64,000 nt of DNA from Botryococcus braunii (taxonomy: Eukaryota; Chlorophyta; Trebouxiophyceae). The stretch is from positions 195,780 through 259,779 of the forward strand of contig KV908509.1 of NCBI GenBank assembly GCA_002005505.1, written 5' to 3'. The position numbers and the translations under genes are program-made. The notes under the pieces were generated by a model that saw only the letters and a program-made list of their open reading frames with translations, was not told the origin of the DNA and made no database searches. Below are positions 11,173 to 24,168 of the stretch, piece after piece; the stretch's first letter is position 1, and each line of letters starts with the position of its first letter.

Positions 11173-12048
11173 TGTTGAATGAATTGGTCAATACTGTACT
11201 TAGTGACATCCCCTGTCACATGCCATCAACAGCAGTGTAAACTATAGCCTTTATAGCCCTTTATGAACGGTATAGATCATACTCGTACCTCAATGACATA
11301 ACACGTGACTTGTACGATATGCGTTCTCAATAGACATTACGTATGGTAGTACTTTAGGATCCCTGCAGTCCGAGCCATCCCTGGGCAGCCCAGGAACGGC
11401 TCGGTACTTGTCCGAAGCATGTTGGTATCCTTGACCAACCTCTACTATTGGAGAGTGCTGTGTGCTGTTCCTGGAAACGTTGTAGCGTGGACGGTTTTTC
11501 CCACAGGCTACGAACTGACGCTGCCGTCGTGCCATCACTGCAGGTGTGTTTAGGATTCTCAAAGTCGTTCCAGATATGATTGTGCTCAAACATTCAGACC
11601 AGTTAGATATTACTGCTGTGTGCATTGATGAGAGTGCATGACGAGAGCGCACTGAATGTTTGACCTCATTGAGACTTATGTTGACGTCCACCGTTGTGGC
11701 GGTAAGATAGTTTCACTGTACAAACATCACAAAGAGACCTTGCTGAGTTACTGATGAACTATTATTGTATTCTAGTGACGTAAAGTAGACATCGCAAGGC
11801 CTCTTTGGTGCTGAACTCTGCTATCAGGCAAGGCGTAGTGTTACGTGGTCTTTAGCAAGAGTGAGAGCAGTTAACATCATTTGTAAGACTTGTCCGAAGC
11901 ATGTTGGTATCCTTGACCAACCTCTACTGTTGGAGAGTGCTGTGTGCTGTTCCTGGAAACGTTGTAGCGTGGACGGTTTTTCCCACAGGCTACGAACTGA
12001 CGCTGCCGTCGTGCCACCGCAGGTGACGCCGCAAGCAGAAATGCTTGA
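11173..12048 (+). repeat. 5' LTR of copia C1
   Basis: 876 bp, starting TGTTGAATGAATTGG and ending AATGCTTGA, so the ends are TG...GA instead of TG...CA. All four C-family LTRs share this end. A ~140-bp module (ACTTGTCCGAAGC...CACTGCAGGTG) occurs at about 11405-11543 and again at about 11887-12025. This copy lacks 3 bp in the second module compared with the other C LTRs. Confidence 0.92.
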
Positions 12049-12061
12049 GGTTATGGGCCCA
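12049..12061 (+). promoter_or_regulatory. Primer-binding site of C1 (half-tRNA type)
   Basis: GGTTATGGGCCCA directly abuts the LTR. It is the exact complement of the anticodon arm of animal initiator tRNA-Met, not of a tRNA 3' end. Drosophila copia is known to prime this way. Confidence 0.88.
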
Positions 12062-12357
12062 CGCTTTCCAAGCTGAGCTTGCAGGTGACGCACGACAGAT
12101 TTCCAGGGAGAAAAGGGGTTTCGGACCCCGCTTCGAGACTGCGAGCTTCACTGACGAGTGAGGTCTGGCCGTTCAAACATATCGAGCTAGTCACGTAAAA
12201 TTATTCCTTCTGTAGTGCTGGAAGGAATTGTTGTACAGTAGCAACTGGGCTGGGAAAGCAGAAGTACTTCTGGGACTGATCAACTCAGTGTCAGAGCTAG
12301 GAAGAAGTGCTTCCAGGGGAAGTCATTTAAGGCTTGGAGTGAAGAACTGGCTTGATC
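12062..12357 (+). other. C1 leader without ORF0
   Basis: About 300 bp between primer site and gag. I see no conserved reading frame here, in contrast to the other copia elements of this window. The matching C2 leader is 49230-49524. Confidence 0.6.
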
Positions 12358-15300
12358 ATGAAAACTAGAAGCAGACAAGTGATCATGAAAACGAGAAGTA
12401 AGCGCACTGCAACGGAGTCTGGATCAGCTGGGTCTGGCTCCTCCATCAGTGCATCACCCAGCCAGCCAGCAAACTCCACTGCGCAGAGTGGAGAGATGTG
12501 CATCGCAATGACGAAAACCGGTGGCGTCGTCACCACGAATGTCAAATGTCCAGTGACTCTGGACAGAGAGGGAGTGGAATTTCCACTCTGGGATCTGGCA
12601 TATGTGGCAGCCTGTGGCCTCAAAAGGTGCAAGGCAGCCATTGAAGCTCCAATGCCAGACACAGAGGAGAATGCAGCAGCGCTCCTAATGCTGATTGAGA
12701 GCGTCCCCAAGGCTGCTGGGGTGCAAAGCTGGCTGCAATGCAAGTGGCAGCCAATGCCTACCAGTGGGTTCGAGAGCGTTTTACTGGAGGGGCAGACCAG
12801 GAGGTTACAGCACGCTGGCTGGAGCTCCTACACACCAGCATGGGAGAGACAGAAACGTTGGAGGACTACTACAACAGAAAGGTGGCACTCTTCCATGCAC
12901 TCAAGCGAAATGGGCACTCCATCATGGAGAGAGAAGCCAAGCTGGCAATCATCAAGGGCCTGCCAGAGGAAGCGAAGGAGACTGGGATGTTCTCCTCATC
13001 TGCTGGGAAGGATCTAGAGGGACTGTGGGAGATCATCTCCACCACAGCCAAGGGACTGGGCTTCAACGACCAGGTCCCCAGAGTCACCCCTGTGGCCAGG
13101 GCAGCCATCACACCAGCCTACTCCACCACACCAGGGACTGCAAGCCCACAGGAGACCCAAGCTGGAGGCCAGGGGGGCCAAGCTTCATCGACCAAGGTGG
13201 AGGGACGGGACCGGCGTGACAACAGGCGCTGCCGCTACTGCAACAAGCTAGGCCATTTTGAGAGGAACAGCCTCAAGAAGGAGGCGGACGAGAAGATGCA
13301 ACAGAACCTGCAGCAAGTCATGGCTGCAATGGCCAATCTGCTTCCGCAATTCCAAAATCAAGCGTCGGCTGCAGTGGCTCGACCTCCGGAGGGCAGCGGG
13401 AACGGCAACAACTTTTTCCCCGGTGGATATCCACCACCCTCTGGTATGTCTGCCATGATTTCTCTGAATGTCTTAACACCAACACGCGTCATGCCAGAAG
13501 CGAGAAGTTTTCTGGTGGACAGTGGAGCCACCATCCACCTAGTCAATGATCTGTCCCTGCTACATTCCCCCACCCTGCACAGAAATCCCATTCCTTTGCA
13601 TATGGCTACGTCAGATGCCACGGGACAGATAATTGCAACTGGTTCCCTGTGCTTGAGCAGTGCAGAACAGCAACCCCTGTGGCTTCACAATGTGCATTGT
13701 GTTCCTTCAGCTACAGCTAATCTGATTTCAGTGACAGCTGCTATACGTGATGGGGCTAGTTTTGTGACAGACAGTGTGGGAAGTTACACTGGTATGCGTG
13801 GCGCTCAAAACTGGTCTTGTTCAGTTGCACAGAGAAATGGCCTGTATTTCTTGCAGAAGGTCAGTCCAGTCAGAAACCCTGTCTCTGTGTTTGTTAACAC
13901 AGCCAGAGCACCAGTCGCTCATGATTGCAGATTGAGAGCACTGTGGCACAGTAGACTGGGGCACCCAGGGGAGGTTAATATGAGGCGACTGCAGTCTGAA
14001 GATTCGGTCCTGGGCATCCCTGTATCTCTCTCCCCTTGCGCAAACTGTCACTCTTCATGTGAAGCGTGCATTCAAGGAAAGCACAGTCGTCCCCCTTTTG
14101 GAACCAGTTCCAGAGCAGCCACTGAGCCCCTTGAGAGAATTCATTTGGACACAGTTGGCCCCATCTCCCCTACAGCTATTACTGGGGAGCGCTTCTTTGT
14201 CACGATTGTGGATGAGGCTACGCACTATGTCATAGCCCTGGCAGTAAAAATCAAGGATGCAATCAGCAGTGAGACCTCCTGATTTTTTGGCAGAGGCAGT
14301 TGAACCGCTCTGTTAAGTGCATTCGTACTGACAGGGGGACAGAATTCCTCAACAGTACATTGAAGGGTTTCTGTACGCAGGAGGGAATTAAATTTGAGAC
14401 CTCTGCAGCATACACGCCTCAGCAAAATGGCGTTGCTGAACGGATGAACCGAACAATCAAGGAGAAGGCCAGAACACTCATGTTGCATGCACCTGCCAAA
14501 CAGTCACTCTGGAAGGAAGCAGTGGAGACAGCCTGCATCCTGTACAATATGGGACCTGTGACTGGACGTGACAAGACGCCTTATGAAGCCTTCCATGGGG
14601 TAAAGCCCGATGTATCCCTGCTCAGGACTTCTGGCTGTCTAGCACATGTGCACATACCTGATCACCAAAGGGGAGTGTTTGAGTCCAAGACCTCCCCTGG
14701 TCTCTTCACAGGGTATTCCAGTGTGTCAAAGGCATATAGAATTTATATGGGAAACGGGATTTGGAAAGAAAGCAGAGATGTTACCTTTCTGGAGCACTTA
14801 AGGGGCGCAGACACAGTGGGGCTTAGCACCATGTCTCCTGTGAGTCCAAATGCAGTCCAGCAGCCCTTTGCCTTGCCTTTTGTACAACAGGAGGGCCAGC
14901 AGTCCTTGGGTCAGTTGTCTTTTTGGGACTCAGATGATCCTGAGCCTCTCTGCAACCGAGAGGTCAACGTGCAGCAGTCCGGACCTGACTCCCCCTGTGC
15001 AACCACCCCCTGTGCAACTACCCCATGAGCAACCAACCCCTGTGAGAATTATGAGACTACAAGTGTCAACGTGGACGGGGAGCCCACTTCCTCGGAGCTG
15101 AGCCATACGCAGTCCGGCCACAGCTGGTCCGTACTCGGACACATGGAGAACCTGGCGCGAGGAGGCCAGGAGACCAAGTCACACATGCAACGTTTGAATA
15201 ATGTGCAAGAATGTGTTCGAATGGAAGTTGGGGCCATGGGTGTCCGAGGGCAAGACGGGCTGACCCGGCAGCAACGGTATGATCAGAGAGTAGCAGCACG

Positions 15301-17494
15301 TGAGACTGCAGCTGAGGTCACTGTGGAACATGATGGAGATGTGAGTGATGGAGAGAATAGGAGAATGTCAGAGGCCATTTGCCCAGGGGAAGCAACGGAA
15401 GCTCAGCCTAATGGACAGGACTTGGCCAGGCTGGAGGGCATGTCTGATCATGTAAGCGCTGAGAGTGAGGCAAGAGAGGTCAGTTTGGAGATTTCCAATC
15501 AGACACTTGATGGACAAAGGGAGTCTTCAGATGGCCAGGCTCTGCGTGCTTGTGAGGGACACACTGGGGAGTCACAGGTGTGTTGTGAGAGTACAAGCGT
15601 GGATGAGAGACACACTGCAGGGTGTCGCACAGTGCCAGATTATGCTGCGCCTTTGAGTGATGAGTGCGTTTGGGACATGATGAGTGATGTAAGACCCAGA
15701 TTGAGTGGAGCAGCATGTGAATCCTCCAAGGAGAGAAAGCTACAGACACCTCCAGAGTGGGAGAGAGTCAGAGAGGTGTGTAACGCAGTAACCTCGAGCG
15801 AAAGAGTAGTGGAAGCACGTGCGTGTGAGCCTAGAGAAAATAGCCATGTTGTGCATGATCACAATCTGAATCCTGTAAAGGGTCAGATACCTGGGGTGAG
15901 GTGGTCCAAGGTGCCAGTCCCTGGAAACCTCAGGGAGGCGCAAAGATCCCCTCAGTGGGAATTCTGGCGCCAGGCAATGCAAGAGGAGCAAGATTCTCTT
16001 GATGCGCACGAGGTGATGGAGTACGTTGAGAGACCCAGGGGACACAAGGTGATCCCTGTGCATTGGATCTTCTCTGTGAAGACTGATGCACATGGGAACG
16101 TGTTGAGATTTAAGGCTCGGCTTGTAGCCCAGGGCTGTAGACAGATTCCTGGAGTTGATGTAGATGAGGTCTTTGCACCTACCAGTAGCTATGGGTCCAG
16201 GAGGATTTTGCTAGCAACTGCTGCAGCAAAGAACATGGAAATTCACCAGGTGGATATAAAGACCCCCTTTTTGAATGGTGAATTAGAGGAGGAGGTGTAT
16301 GTGACACAGCCTCCTGGGTTTGATAATGGCAACCCCAACATTGTGTGCAGACTGCGTAAGGCCCTTTATGGCCTGAAGCAGGCTCCCAGGGCTTGGCACA
16401 AGACCCTGAATGAGAAGCTGCTGAGTATGGGATATGAAGTGTGTAAGAGCGATGCGGGAGTTTACATAAAGAGACACGAGGATGGGGAGCTGTCATACAT
16501 GCTTGTGTATGTTGATGATCTTTTGATTGTGGCAATGGGTGCGGAAGAGATAGAATGGGTGAAAAAGGAGCTGTTGGCAAGCTTCAAGATTCATGACCTT
16601 GGTGAAGTCAAGGACTTCTTGGGCTGCCAGATCCTGAGAGATAGAGAGAATCGGTGCTTATCACTGAGCTGCGTGCCTAAGATTGATGCACTGTGTGAGA
16701 AGTTTGGGGTGAGTGCTGAGTCACGTACAGTCGATACTCCCATGAGCAAAGACTTTGTGATGTCTGGGATGCCGCAGGTTACAGTGGGTGAGACCAGCTT
16801 TGGGTCTGGGACTCCACTGCCTCCCGGGCATAGATATTGTGAGCTTGTTGGGTCTCTGTTGTATATTGCTAATACAACTCGACCTGATATAGCTCAGGCT
16901 GTGGGTGTTCTGTCCCGTTACCGGAACGCTCCCACCACTGCCCACATGAATGAGGGCTTGAGGGTATTGAGGTATCTTCAGTCTACTCGAGAGTGTGTCT
17001 TAGTGCTGGGAGGGAAAGGGCCTGTGTTAGAAGGTCATGTTGATGCAGATTATGCTGGCGATATTGACAGCAGGCATTCTACCTCGGGATATGTGCTATC
17101 AGTGTTTGGCAGTGCTGTGGTCTGGGGTAGTAAGAAGCAACACTCAGTTGCTACCTCCACTGTGGAGGCAGAATTCATGGCAACCAGTCTGGCTATTAAG
17201 GAACTTAACTGGCTGCGTGGGTTCATGGAGGAAATCGGAACTCCTCCTTGGTCAGTGAAGCTATACTGTGACAATCAGGGGTGCATTGCTAACCTGAAAA
17301 ACCCACTGTATAGCAAGTATACTAAGCACATTGCAGTGTGCTTCCACTTTGCACGTGAAGCTATTGCAAAGGGGCAGGTTACACTTTGCTATGTGGAGTC
17401 TGCAAGGAACAAGGCAGACATGCTGACAAAGCCTCTCGCTCGCCCTGCCTTCCAGATGCACAGGCGAGGGTTTGGACTTGTGAAGATGACATAG
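12358..17494 (+). pseudogene. gag-pol: Copia C1 Gag-Pol, broken
   Basis: The same polyprotein as the intact C2 copy, beginning at ATG 12358. Order: Gag with zinc knuckle (CRYCNKLGHFERN, last Cys changed to Ser at 13269-13271), protease DSGATIHLV, integrase (LWHSRLGHPG, TDRGTEF, NGVAERMNR), a Ser/Glu-rich linker, RT with YVDD near 16510, and RNase H to the stop at 17494. Damage: a frameshift near 12715-12725, loss of 7 bases at about 14270, and TGA at 15026-15028 where C2 has a Cys codon. In RT the conserved KTAFLNG block has Ala to Pro near 16263. These breaks make it non-autonomous. Confidence 0.92.
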
Positions 17495-17519
17495 GTGACA
17501 GGGTGCTGTCAAGGGGAAG

Positions 17520-18398
17520 TGTTGAATGAATTGGTCAATACTGTACTTAGTGACATCCCCTGTCACATGCCATCAACAGCAGTGTAAACTATAGCCATTA
17601 TAGCCCTTTATGAACGGTATAGATCATACTCGTACCTCAATGACATAACACGTGACTTGTACGATATGCGTTCTCAATAGACATTACGTATGGTAGTACT
17701 TTAGGATCCCTGCAGTCCGAGCCATCCCTGGGCAGCCCAGGAACGGCTCGGTACTTGTCCGAAGCATGTTGGTATCCTTGACCAACCTCTACTGTTGGAG
17801 AGTGCTGTGTGCTGTTCCTGGAAAGGTTGTAGCGTGGACGGTTTTTCCCACAGCCTACGAACTGACGCTGCCGTCGTGCCATCACTGCAGGTGTGTTTAG
17901 GATTCTCAAAGTCGTTCCAGATATGATTGTGCTCAAACATTCAGACCAGTTAGATATTACTGCTGTGTGCATTGATGAGAGTGCATGACGAGAGCGCACT
18001 GAATGTTTGACCTCATTGAGACTTATGTTGACGTCCACCGTTGTGGCGGTAAGATAGTTTCACTGTACAAACATCACAAAGAGACCTTGCTGAGTTACTG
18101 ATGAACTATTATTGTATTCTAGTGACGTAAAGTAGACATCGCAAGGCCTCTTTGGTGCTGAACTCTGCTATCAGGCAAGGCGTAGTGTTACGTGGTCTTT
18201 AGCAAGAGTGAGAGCAGTTAACATCATTTGTAAGACTTGTCCGAAGCATGTTGGTATCCTTGACCAACCTCTACTGTTGGAGAGTGCTGTGTGCTGTTCC
18301 TGGAAACGTTGTAGCGTGGACGGTTTTTCCCACAGGCTACGAACTGACGCTGCCGTCGTGCCATCACTGCAGGTGACGCCGCAAGCAGAAATGCTTGA
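17520..18398 (+). repeat. 3' LTR of copia C1
   Basis: 879 bp, preceded by the purine tract caaggggaag. It differs from the 5' LTR at roughly half a dozen positions by eye, plus the 3-bp gap. It is followed by the duplication AAAAC, and then chromovirus integrase sequence resumes. Confidence 0.92.
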
Positions 18399-18966
18399 AA
18401 AACTCTTACCTCGGTTTATTGGGCCTTTTCCCATCGTACAGGAGGTATCATCGGTAGCTTTCAGAATTAGGCTTCCAAAAAGCCTGCGGGTTCATGATGT
18501 CTTCCATGTTTCTATGCTTAAGCCTTATAAGGAAGGTGGGACGGTACAACCTCCTCCTCTACCTGAGATTATTGAAGGAGAAGAGGAGTATGAGGTCGAG
18601 GCTGTGCTAGGCCATAGGGAACGAAAGTTACGAGGTCGGAAAACTGCGCGAGAACATCTTGTAAAATGGACCGGGTATGAGGATATTCACAATACTTGGG
18701 AGCCAGAGGATAACTTAGAACACGCCAGGGAGGCGTTACAGCGGAGCACAGGCCGGAACAAAAAGAAAAGGTGGACAAGAAGCATAAAGGACGTGGTAAA
18801 AATGCTCAGAAGCAGCGGAAGCGCGCTAGGCGCGCTTAGTGCTCTGGCAGGTCGGGTCGGCCCCTCGGTGCGTCCTTGGGCCACCTTGGAAGCTCTAAGC
18901 TTGGCCCTTAGAGTGTACCCTGGGGGTATCCCAGTACTAGAGCGCACTCGGATGAATAGGACGTAA
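18399..18966 (+). pseudogene. pol: Chromovirus integrase C-terminus with chromodomain
   Basis: This completes the pol product interrupted at 11173. It begins with the LPRFIGPFPIVQ block and FHVSMLKPY, typical of the C-terminal part of Ty3/gypsy integrase. A chromodomain follows (EYEVEAVLGHR, LVKWTGY, NTWEPEDNL), at about 18585-18740. In this family the chromodomain is thought to tether integrase to modified histone tails and guide insertion. A basic tail of about 70 residues (KKKRWTRSIKD) runs to the stop at 18966. This part of the frame is open, but it is cut off from the rest of pol by the C1 insertion. Confidence 0.9.
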
Positions 18967-19429
18967 GCGGGGTAGAATGTCTACCTCGGGTGCGTGCGGT
19001 GATGACCGCTCACCCTGGACAGGACTCGTCGAGGTAGGGTGTCGTCTACCTTGGGTGCGTGCGGTGCTGACTGCTCACCCTTGTCAGGTTTCGGACGTCA
19101 ATCATGTCATGTCGCGACATCCGTGCTAGCTCGCGCTGTAGCGTAACGCCCGACGCAGATGGGTGGCCCCACTGCCGTTGGGTAGCATTCCTATTGGACA
19201 GGACGGGCGAATTTATGTATGGACGGGACAGACTTTACATTGTTAGACGGACAGGGCTGGACAAGACAGGACAGGACAGGGGTCCGGCATTGGGCTGGGG
19301 ACGCCAGACTAGTACCCGCGGACAGGACGTGACAGGACCGTACCTCTGCCAAGTGTGTTAGGTGCGTAGTGTAGTTGTTTAGAGTGAGTCTCCCTCTTGG
19401 CCGTGACGTCCAAGCTAAGGGGGGGAGGG
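18967..19429 (+). other. Chromovirus 3' untranslated region and polypurine tract
   Basis: Non-coding sequence between pol and the 3' LTR. It contains an imperfect GGACAG-rich stretch (about 19195-19335). It ends in the plus-strand primer tract aagggggggaggg (19417-19429) directly before the LTR. Confidence 0.8.
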
Positions 19430-19733
19430 TGTAACAGGAATAGTCGCGTGTTATGGGAAAATGACCGGACCACGAGGATTTGGACCTCCATAAGGGTCCC
19501 TTCGTGCGTCATGGTCCTCCACGCCAAGAAGTGGCTGCTTCACGCGCCAAGGGAGTGACCCCTTGCTTGACAAGGCGCATTGGCGATGGAGACAGGGACA
19601 CACACACACAGAAAAAGGATAGAACAAGGTTTTGGCAGAGGAAGGACCGGGCCGGACTGGACGGGTACTGAGGTGGAGCCCAAACAACTTGTAACCATTG
19701 TTTTCGCATCCTTTGGCCGATTCTACTGTATCA
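19430..19733 (+). repeat. 3' LTR of chromovirus
   Basis: 304 bp, TGTAACAGG...TGTATCA, followed by the duplication ACTTC. It carries a longer CA repeat (near 19601) than the 5' copy. Confidence 0.92.
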
Positions 19734-19799
19734 ACTTCACATTGACACCTGCATCACTCTTGCCGACCTCATACCCCATGGTGTGAAGCTTCTCATTAA
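19734..19799 (-). pseudogene. pol: Copia II RT fragment between chromovirus and Harbinger
   Basis: A 66-bp piece of copia II RT read on the minus strand, encoding the block around MGYEVGKSDAGV. Left of the chromovirus the frame continues toward YVDD. Right of the Harbinger element it continues with the KALYGLKQAPRAWHKTL region. Confidence 0.8.
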
Positions 19800-20088
19800 G
19801 AGGGCGTTCACATGAGGGTCTGCCGAGCGAGTAATTGTGATAATTGTTTCGGAGCGTTACTGGCCGCGTCGATTTTGTTCTAGAATCGGGAGGCAGAGGC
19901 CAAATTCCCAGCAGACCCCCTACCCCTCTACCTGACGGTCTGCCCGCACCAAAATTTTGAAATCCTTGCGTCATGACCAGGCTGCCGTCGACCCCTTCGC
20001 TATGCGTACCCACAAACGAGGAATTCTCACCATACAAGAACAGTTTTACTGTGACAGCATCAGTGCAGATAGCCTTGCGGTTGTCCCC

Positions 20089-20948
20089 ATGGCAGAAAAA
20101 GGGGTTGAAGTAGCAAGGTGGGATAATGAGGAGGTTCAACATCTTATTGAGGCTGTCGGGGCTATGGACCCCGACTGTAGAACGAATGCCATGATGACAT
20201 AGCAACAGAAATACGCCGGTATACTTCAAAAAATGAACAATTTGTTCCACGAAATTGACCCAGTGAAGTCCACACGCAAATCCCTGTCTCAACTGGCCAG
20301 GGATGACCATGGTCACAAAACTAGGAAAGTTGAAAGCGGAAGCAAAGAAATTTCGAAAAGCTTTTAAGTACAAACACAACTCGACAAGCTCCCTACAGGC
20401 TCGTCAGCGGAACTGAGAGCAGAAGTGGACAAGAAGATCCAGGATTTGGCTGAAAGCGTAGAAAGAAAGCAGCTTGGTACTTCACGTACGTCATGCAAGA
20501 AACAGTCATCGTGTTTTCTTTGCCCTGAATGCTCTGGTTTAACAACTTCGTCTTTAATTTCTGAGCAGGTACATGGATGAGCTGGGAAACGATGACCCTG
20601 TCATCCAACAACAATATGACATGGAGATAGGGCTTTCGGATAGCGCTGAAGGAGAAGAATGGTCTGATGGGATCGATGACAACACGACTCCCCAAGACCA
20701 GGAAAATAGAACGCCACTTTCAGGTATTCAGGAGTCGAATTTGTGCAAATTGTTTGCTGCATCAATGTGTACATGATTATCTTGTAGATTTATCTGATTT
20801 GCAAACATGGTGTACAGATGTAACAAATAAAAGGTCCAGGAGCAAGGAGGGGGGACCTCCCACTCAGTCAAGGCCAAAGAGGCAGCGCAAGACCCGGGAT
20901 ATAAAACAACTAATCCAAGACGGCATCAAGCAGCAGGCAGCAGAAGGG

Positions 20949-20970
<22 letters not shown>
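20089..20970 (+). pseudogene. Harbinger accessory Myb/SANT-like gene, decayed
   Basis: From ATG 20089 the frame reads MAEKGVEVARWDNEEVQHL, a Myb/SANT-like first helix. It stops at 20200-20202, but homology-like coding continues in the same frame (KYAGILQKMNNLFHEI). Further coding-like pieces are an acidic segment after a likely splice acceptor (ttctgagcag, about 20571; YMDELGNDDPV) and a basic segment near 20835-20940 (RSKEGGPPTQSRPKRQRK). PIF/Harbinger elements usually encode such a DNA-binding partner that brings transposase to the ends and the nucleus. Exon limits are inferred. The 3' end runs into the minisatellite. Confidence 0.55.
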
Positions 20971-22190
<1,220 letters not shown>

Positions 22191-22480
22191 CCCTCTCCCA
22201 ACCCCCAATATGTGTGTGTACTAGATTGTCACGGTGCAGCTCAGTGTCAGAAGCAAATCCTAAATTATAACACATTAGGACATTCCGTGGTGCCTTTTAA
22301 GTAGTCAACACAAAATTTCATATAAAGTGTAGCATAGTAATTGGGGATCAGAAGTTTCGGCAGTGTTGCGTTGGGGCGCAGCTTTGGGACAATTGTACGG
22401 CTTTTCAGGCGGTTTTACAGGTACACTACTAAGATGCCCACACCTTTTATATACATGTCCCTCACCAGTATACACCCTAG

Positions 22481-23785
22481 CTAGTAACCACCTCTGTCAA
22501 TGCACAGCTGAGCAAGCGCATCCCGCACCCTCCTTCCATGGTGTGACACTGCAATACCATCCTGATCAGCATTGTGCTGGGCCACCTGGTTTATCCCGTT
22601 CAGGAGCTCTTGTCCCGGGCCATAATCAAACTGAAGCTCACATATGTTGTGCAAGATGCAGCAAGCCCTTGAGATCTTAATTCCAAATTCAGGCTCTGGC
22701 AAGTGGGCCTGTGTCAAGACTCTCCACCTCATTTTCAGGAGACCAAAGGCATTCTCCACAACACGCCGAGTGCGAATAACACTATAATTAAACGCATGTT
22801 GGGGACTTCCTGGCTGCCATTCACCCCCATATGTCTTCATAAGGTAGGGCTCGAGGGCGAATGCAGCGTCCCCGACAAGAAAAGGCCTGACAACCACATC
22901 CCCAACCCTTTCACACAATTCAGGAGGAGCAAACCGTCCACTTGCCATCTTTGCCTTGAAACTGCTATTATTCCAAACCCCGGCATCCCCCGCCACACCA
23001 GGAGCAAATTTTAGATGCAGAAAACGCATATTGGAGTCCACAACGGCCAGCATAAGGATGGAAATAAATCCTTTGTAGTTTCTAAATGAAGCACCTTGTG
23101 GACCCCCGGGCCTGACCATCGCTATGTGAGTGCCATCAATGGCCCCACAGCACATGGGCAGTTTAGCAAGTTCCTGAAATCCTGCAATAATGCCCTGTAA
23201 CCCTTGCAAGTCATTGCGAGGAAAGTGAATGAATTGCTTTTCAAACTCCTCTATCAAAGCATCGACAACTTCATGAACGACATCATGTACAGTAGCTTTT
23301 CCTACCTGCCATTCATCTGCTAGCACCCCATAAAAGGTACCATGTGCTAAGAAGTCCATGGTGGTCCATCGTGATAAACGATGTTTTGCAGACAGGGGTT
23401 CTCTGATGTGAAAGTCGTGGTTGAGTTTGCCCCGCACCCTATTGAAGATCCATTCAAAGGTACTTTTAAATACCCTGAATGTAGCGAAGTACTTCTCGTT
23501 TTCAAAGTCTTGGCCATTGAGCGGCCACACATGTTCCATCTCATGAAGTTTGCTGGCATGTCTCTCCCATGCCCAAACTCTACGTTGTAAACTTGCTGAT
23601 GTATTTTCAGAAAGGTACTGCGTCACAAGCAAGTGTGCACAGCCAGGACTCCCACCCACGAGAGAAGCCAAGACAGGGAAGTATATCAAAGCGACCTCTC
23701 CTGTTGAGGGTGGAACCGCCTGAGTCACCGAGCTAAGGTGATGGTGCATGAGTACGAGCAGCAAAGCTAGCTCGAAAGGACCCAT
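22481..23785 (-). CDS. HARBI1-like PIF/Harbinger transposase
   Basis: An intact frame of 434 residues from ATG 23785. It carries the DDE nuclease fold of this family, with catalytic candidates Asp217 (AIDGTHI), Asp306 (LVGDAAFAL) and Glu344 (VVENAFGLL). Upstream is a helix-turn-helix-like region (HRLSRWTTMDFLAHGTFYGV) typical of HARBI1 proteins. It cuts at the terminal repeats in the nucleus. The bases ttgcag stand just before the ATG on the minus strand, and a good donor (AAG/GTAAGT) lies near 23878. A short 5' exon and intron are therefore likely, and the true start may be upstream. No stops or frameshifts are seen, unlike the accessory gene. Confidence 0.88.
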   Translation of the reverse strand: MGPFELALLLVLMHHHLSSVTQAVPPSTGEVALIYFPVLASLVGGSPGCAHLLVTQYLSENTSASLQRRVWAWERHASKLHEMEHVWPLNGQDFENEKYFATFRVFKSTFEWIFNRVRGKLNHDFHIREPLSAKHRLSRWTTMDFLAHGTFYGVLADEWQVGKATVHDVVHEVVDALIEEFEKQFIHFPRNDLQGLQGIIAGFQELAKLPMCCGAIDGTHIAMVRPGGPQGASFRNYKGFISILMLAVVDSNMRFLHLKFAPGVAGDAGVWNNSSFKAKMASGRFAPPELCERVGDVVVRPFLVGDAAFALEPYLMKTYGGEWQPGSPQHAFNYSVIRTRRVVENAFGLLKMRWRVLTQAHLPEPEFGIKISRACCILHNICELQFDYGPGQELLNGINQVAQHNADQDGIAVSHHGRRVRDALAQLCIDRGGY

Positions 23786-24168
23786 GAATGCCTGCAATGA
23801 ATCACCAGTTTACTCAGTGCCGCAAGAAGTTCATGACGTACACAAGAAGCCGAACATTACAAAAGCAACTTACCTTGACGGTCTTTCCTGGCTATTCAGA
23901 TGGATTTTAATTAAGAAGAGGAAAAGGTGTTTTGCTGCGTCTCTTTATTATTCGATGTATGTGTCAAAACAAACGAACTCCAGTGTCTTGGGTCAAGACT
24001 CCTGACTGGTGGGCGCCTACGGTAATTACCATGGGAATTACGACCCCTGTACAGCTTCGCGGATTGCGCACGTGATGCCTTTGTCATCCCCGTGCCTAGC
24101 GATTGACGTGACGGACAATTTCCGTAGCAATTTAGTAACGCGGCCGGACCCCCCGTATGAACGCCCTC
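23786..24168 (-). other. 5' region of Harbinger transposase with likely intron
   Basis: It contains the predicted donor AAG/GTAAGT near 23878, the acceptor ttgcag at the left edge, and the right terminal inverted repeat. No other coding region is seen. Confidence 0.5.

Larger units (their letters stand above)
11173..18398 (+). mobile_element. Copia C1, Ty1/copia element inside the chromovirus integrase
   Basis: It has two LTRs, a primer site adjacent to the 5' LTR, a gag-pol frame with breaks, and a purine tract before the 3' LTR. The target duplication is AAAGC (11168-11172) and AAAAC (18399-18403), one base different. Nearly identical in sequence to C2 at 48338-55573. It has no ORF0, unlike copia II, III, IV and D. 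Confidence 0.93.
5694..19733 (+). mobile_element. Ty3/gypsy chromovirus, split by copia C1
   Basis: LTRs at 5694-5993 and 19430-19733 flank gag, pol and a C-terminal chromodomain. The target duplication is ACTTC (5689-5693 and 19734-19738). Removing the element rejoins copia II RT sequence. Copia C1 interrupts the integrase at 11173-18398. The LTRs differ at about five positions plus a CA-repeat indel over 300 bp, so it is older than C1, which agrees with the nesting. Pol carries stops and frameshifts. Confidence 0.93.

Noticed and set aside
11290..12093. Antisense frames of 70-140 codons that recur in all C LTRs
   Set aside because: They recur only because the LTRs are near-identical copies. 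They have no domain and overlap the structured repeats.
23786..23797. Transposase start at TTG 23797
   Set aside because: The bases ttgcag look like a splice acceptor. The first ATG is at 23785.
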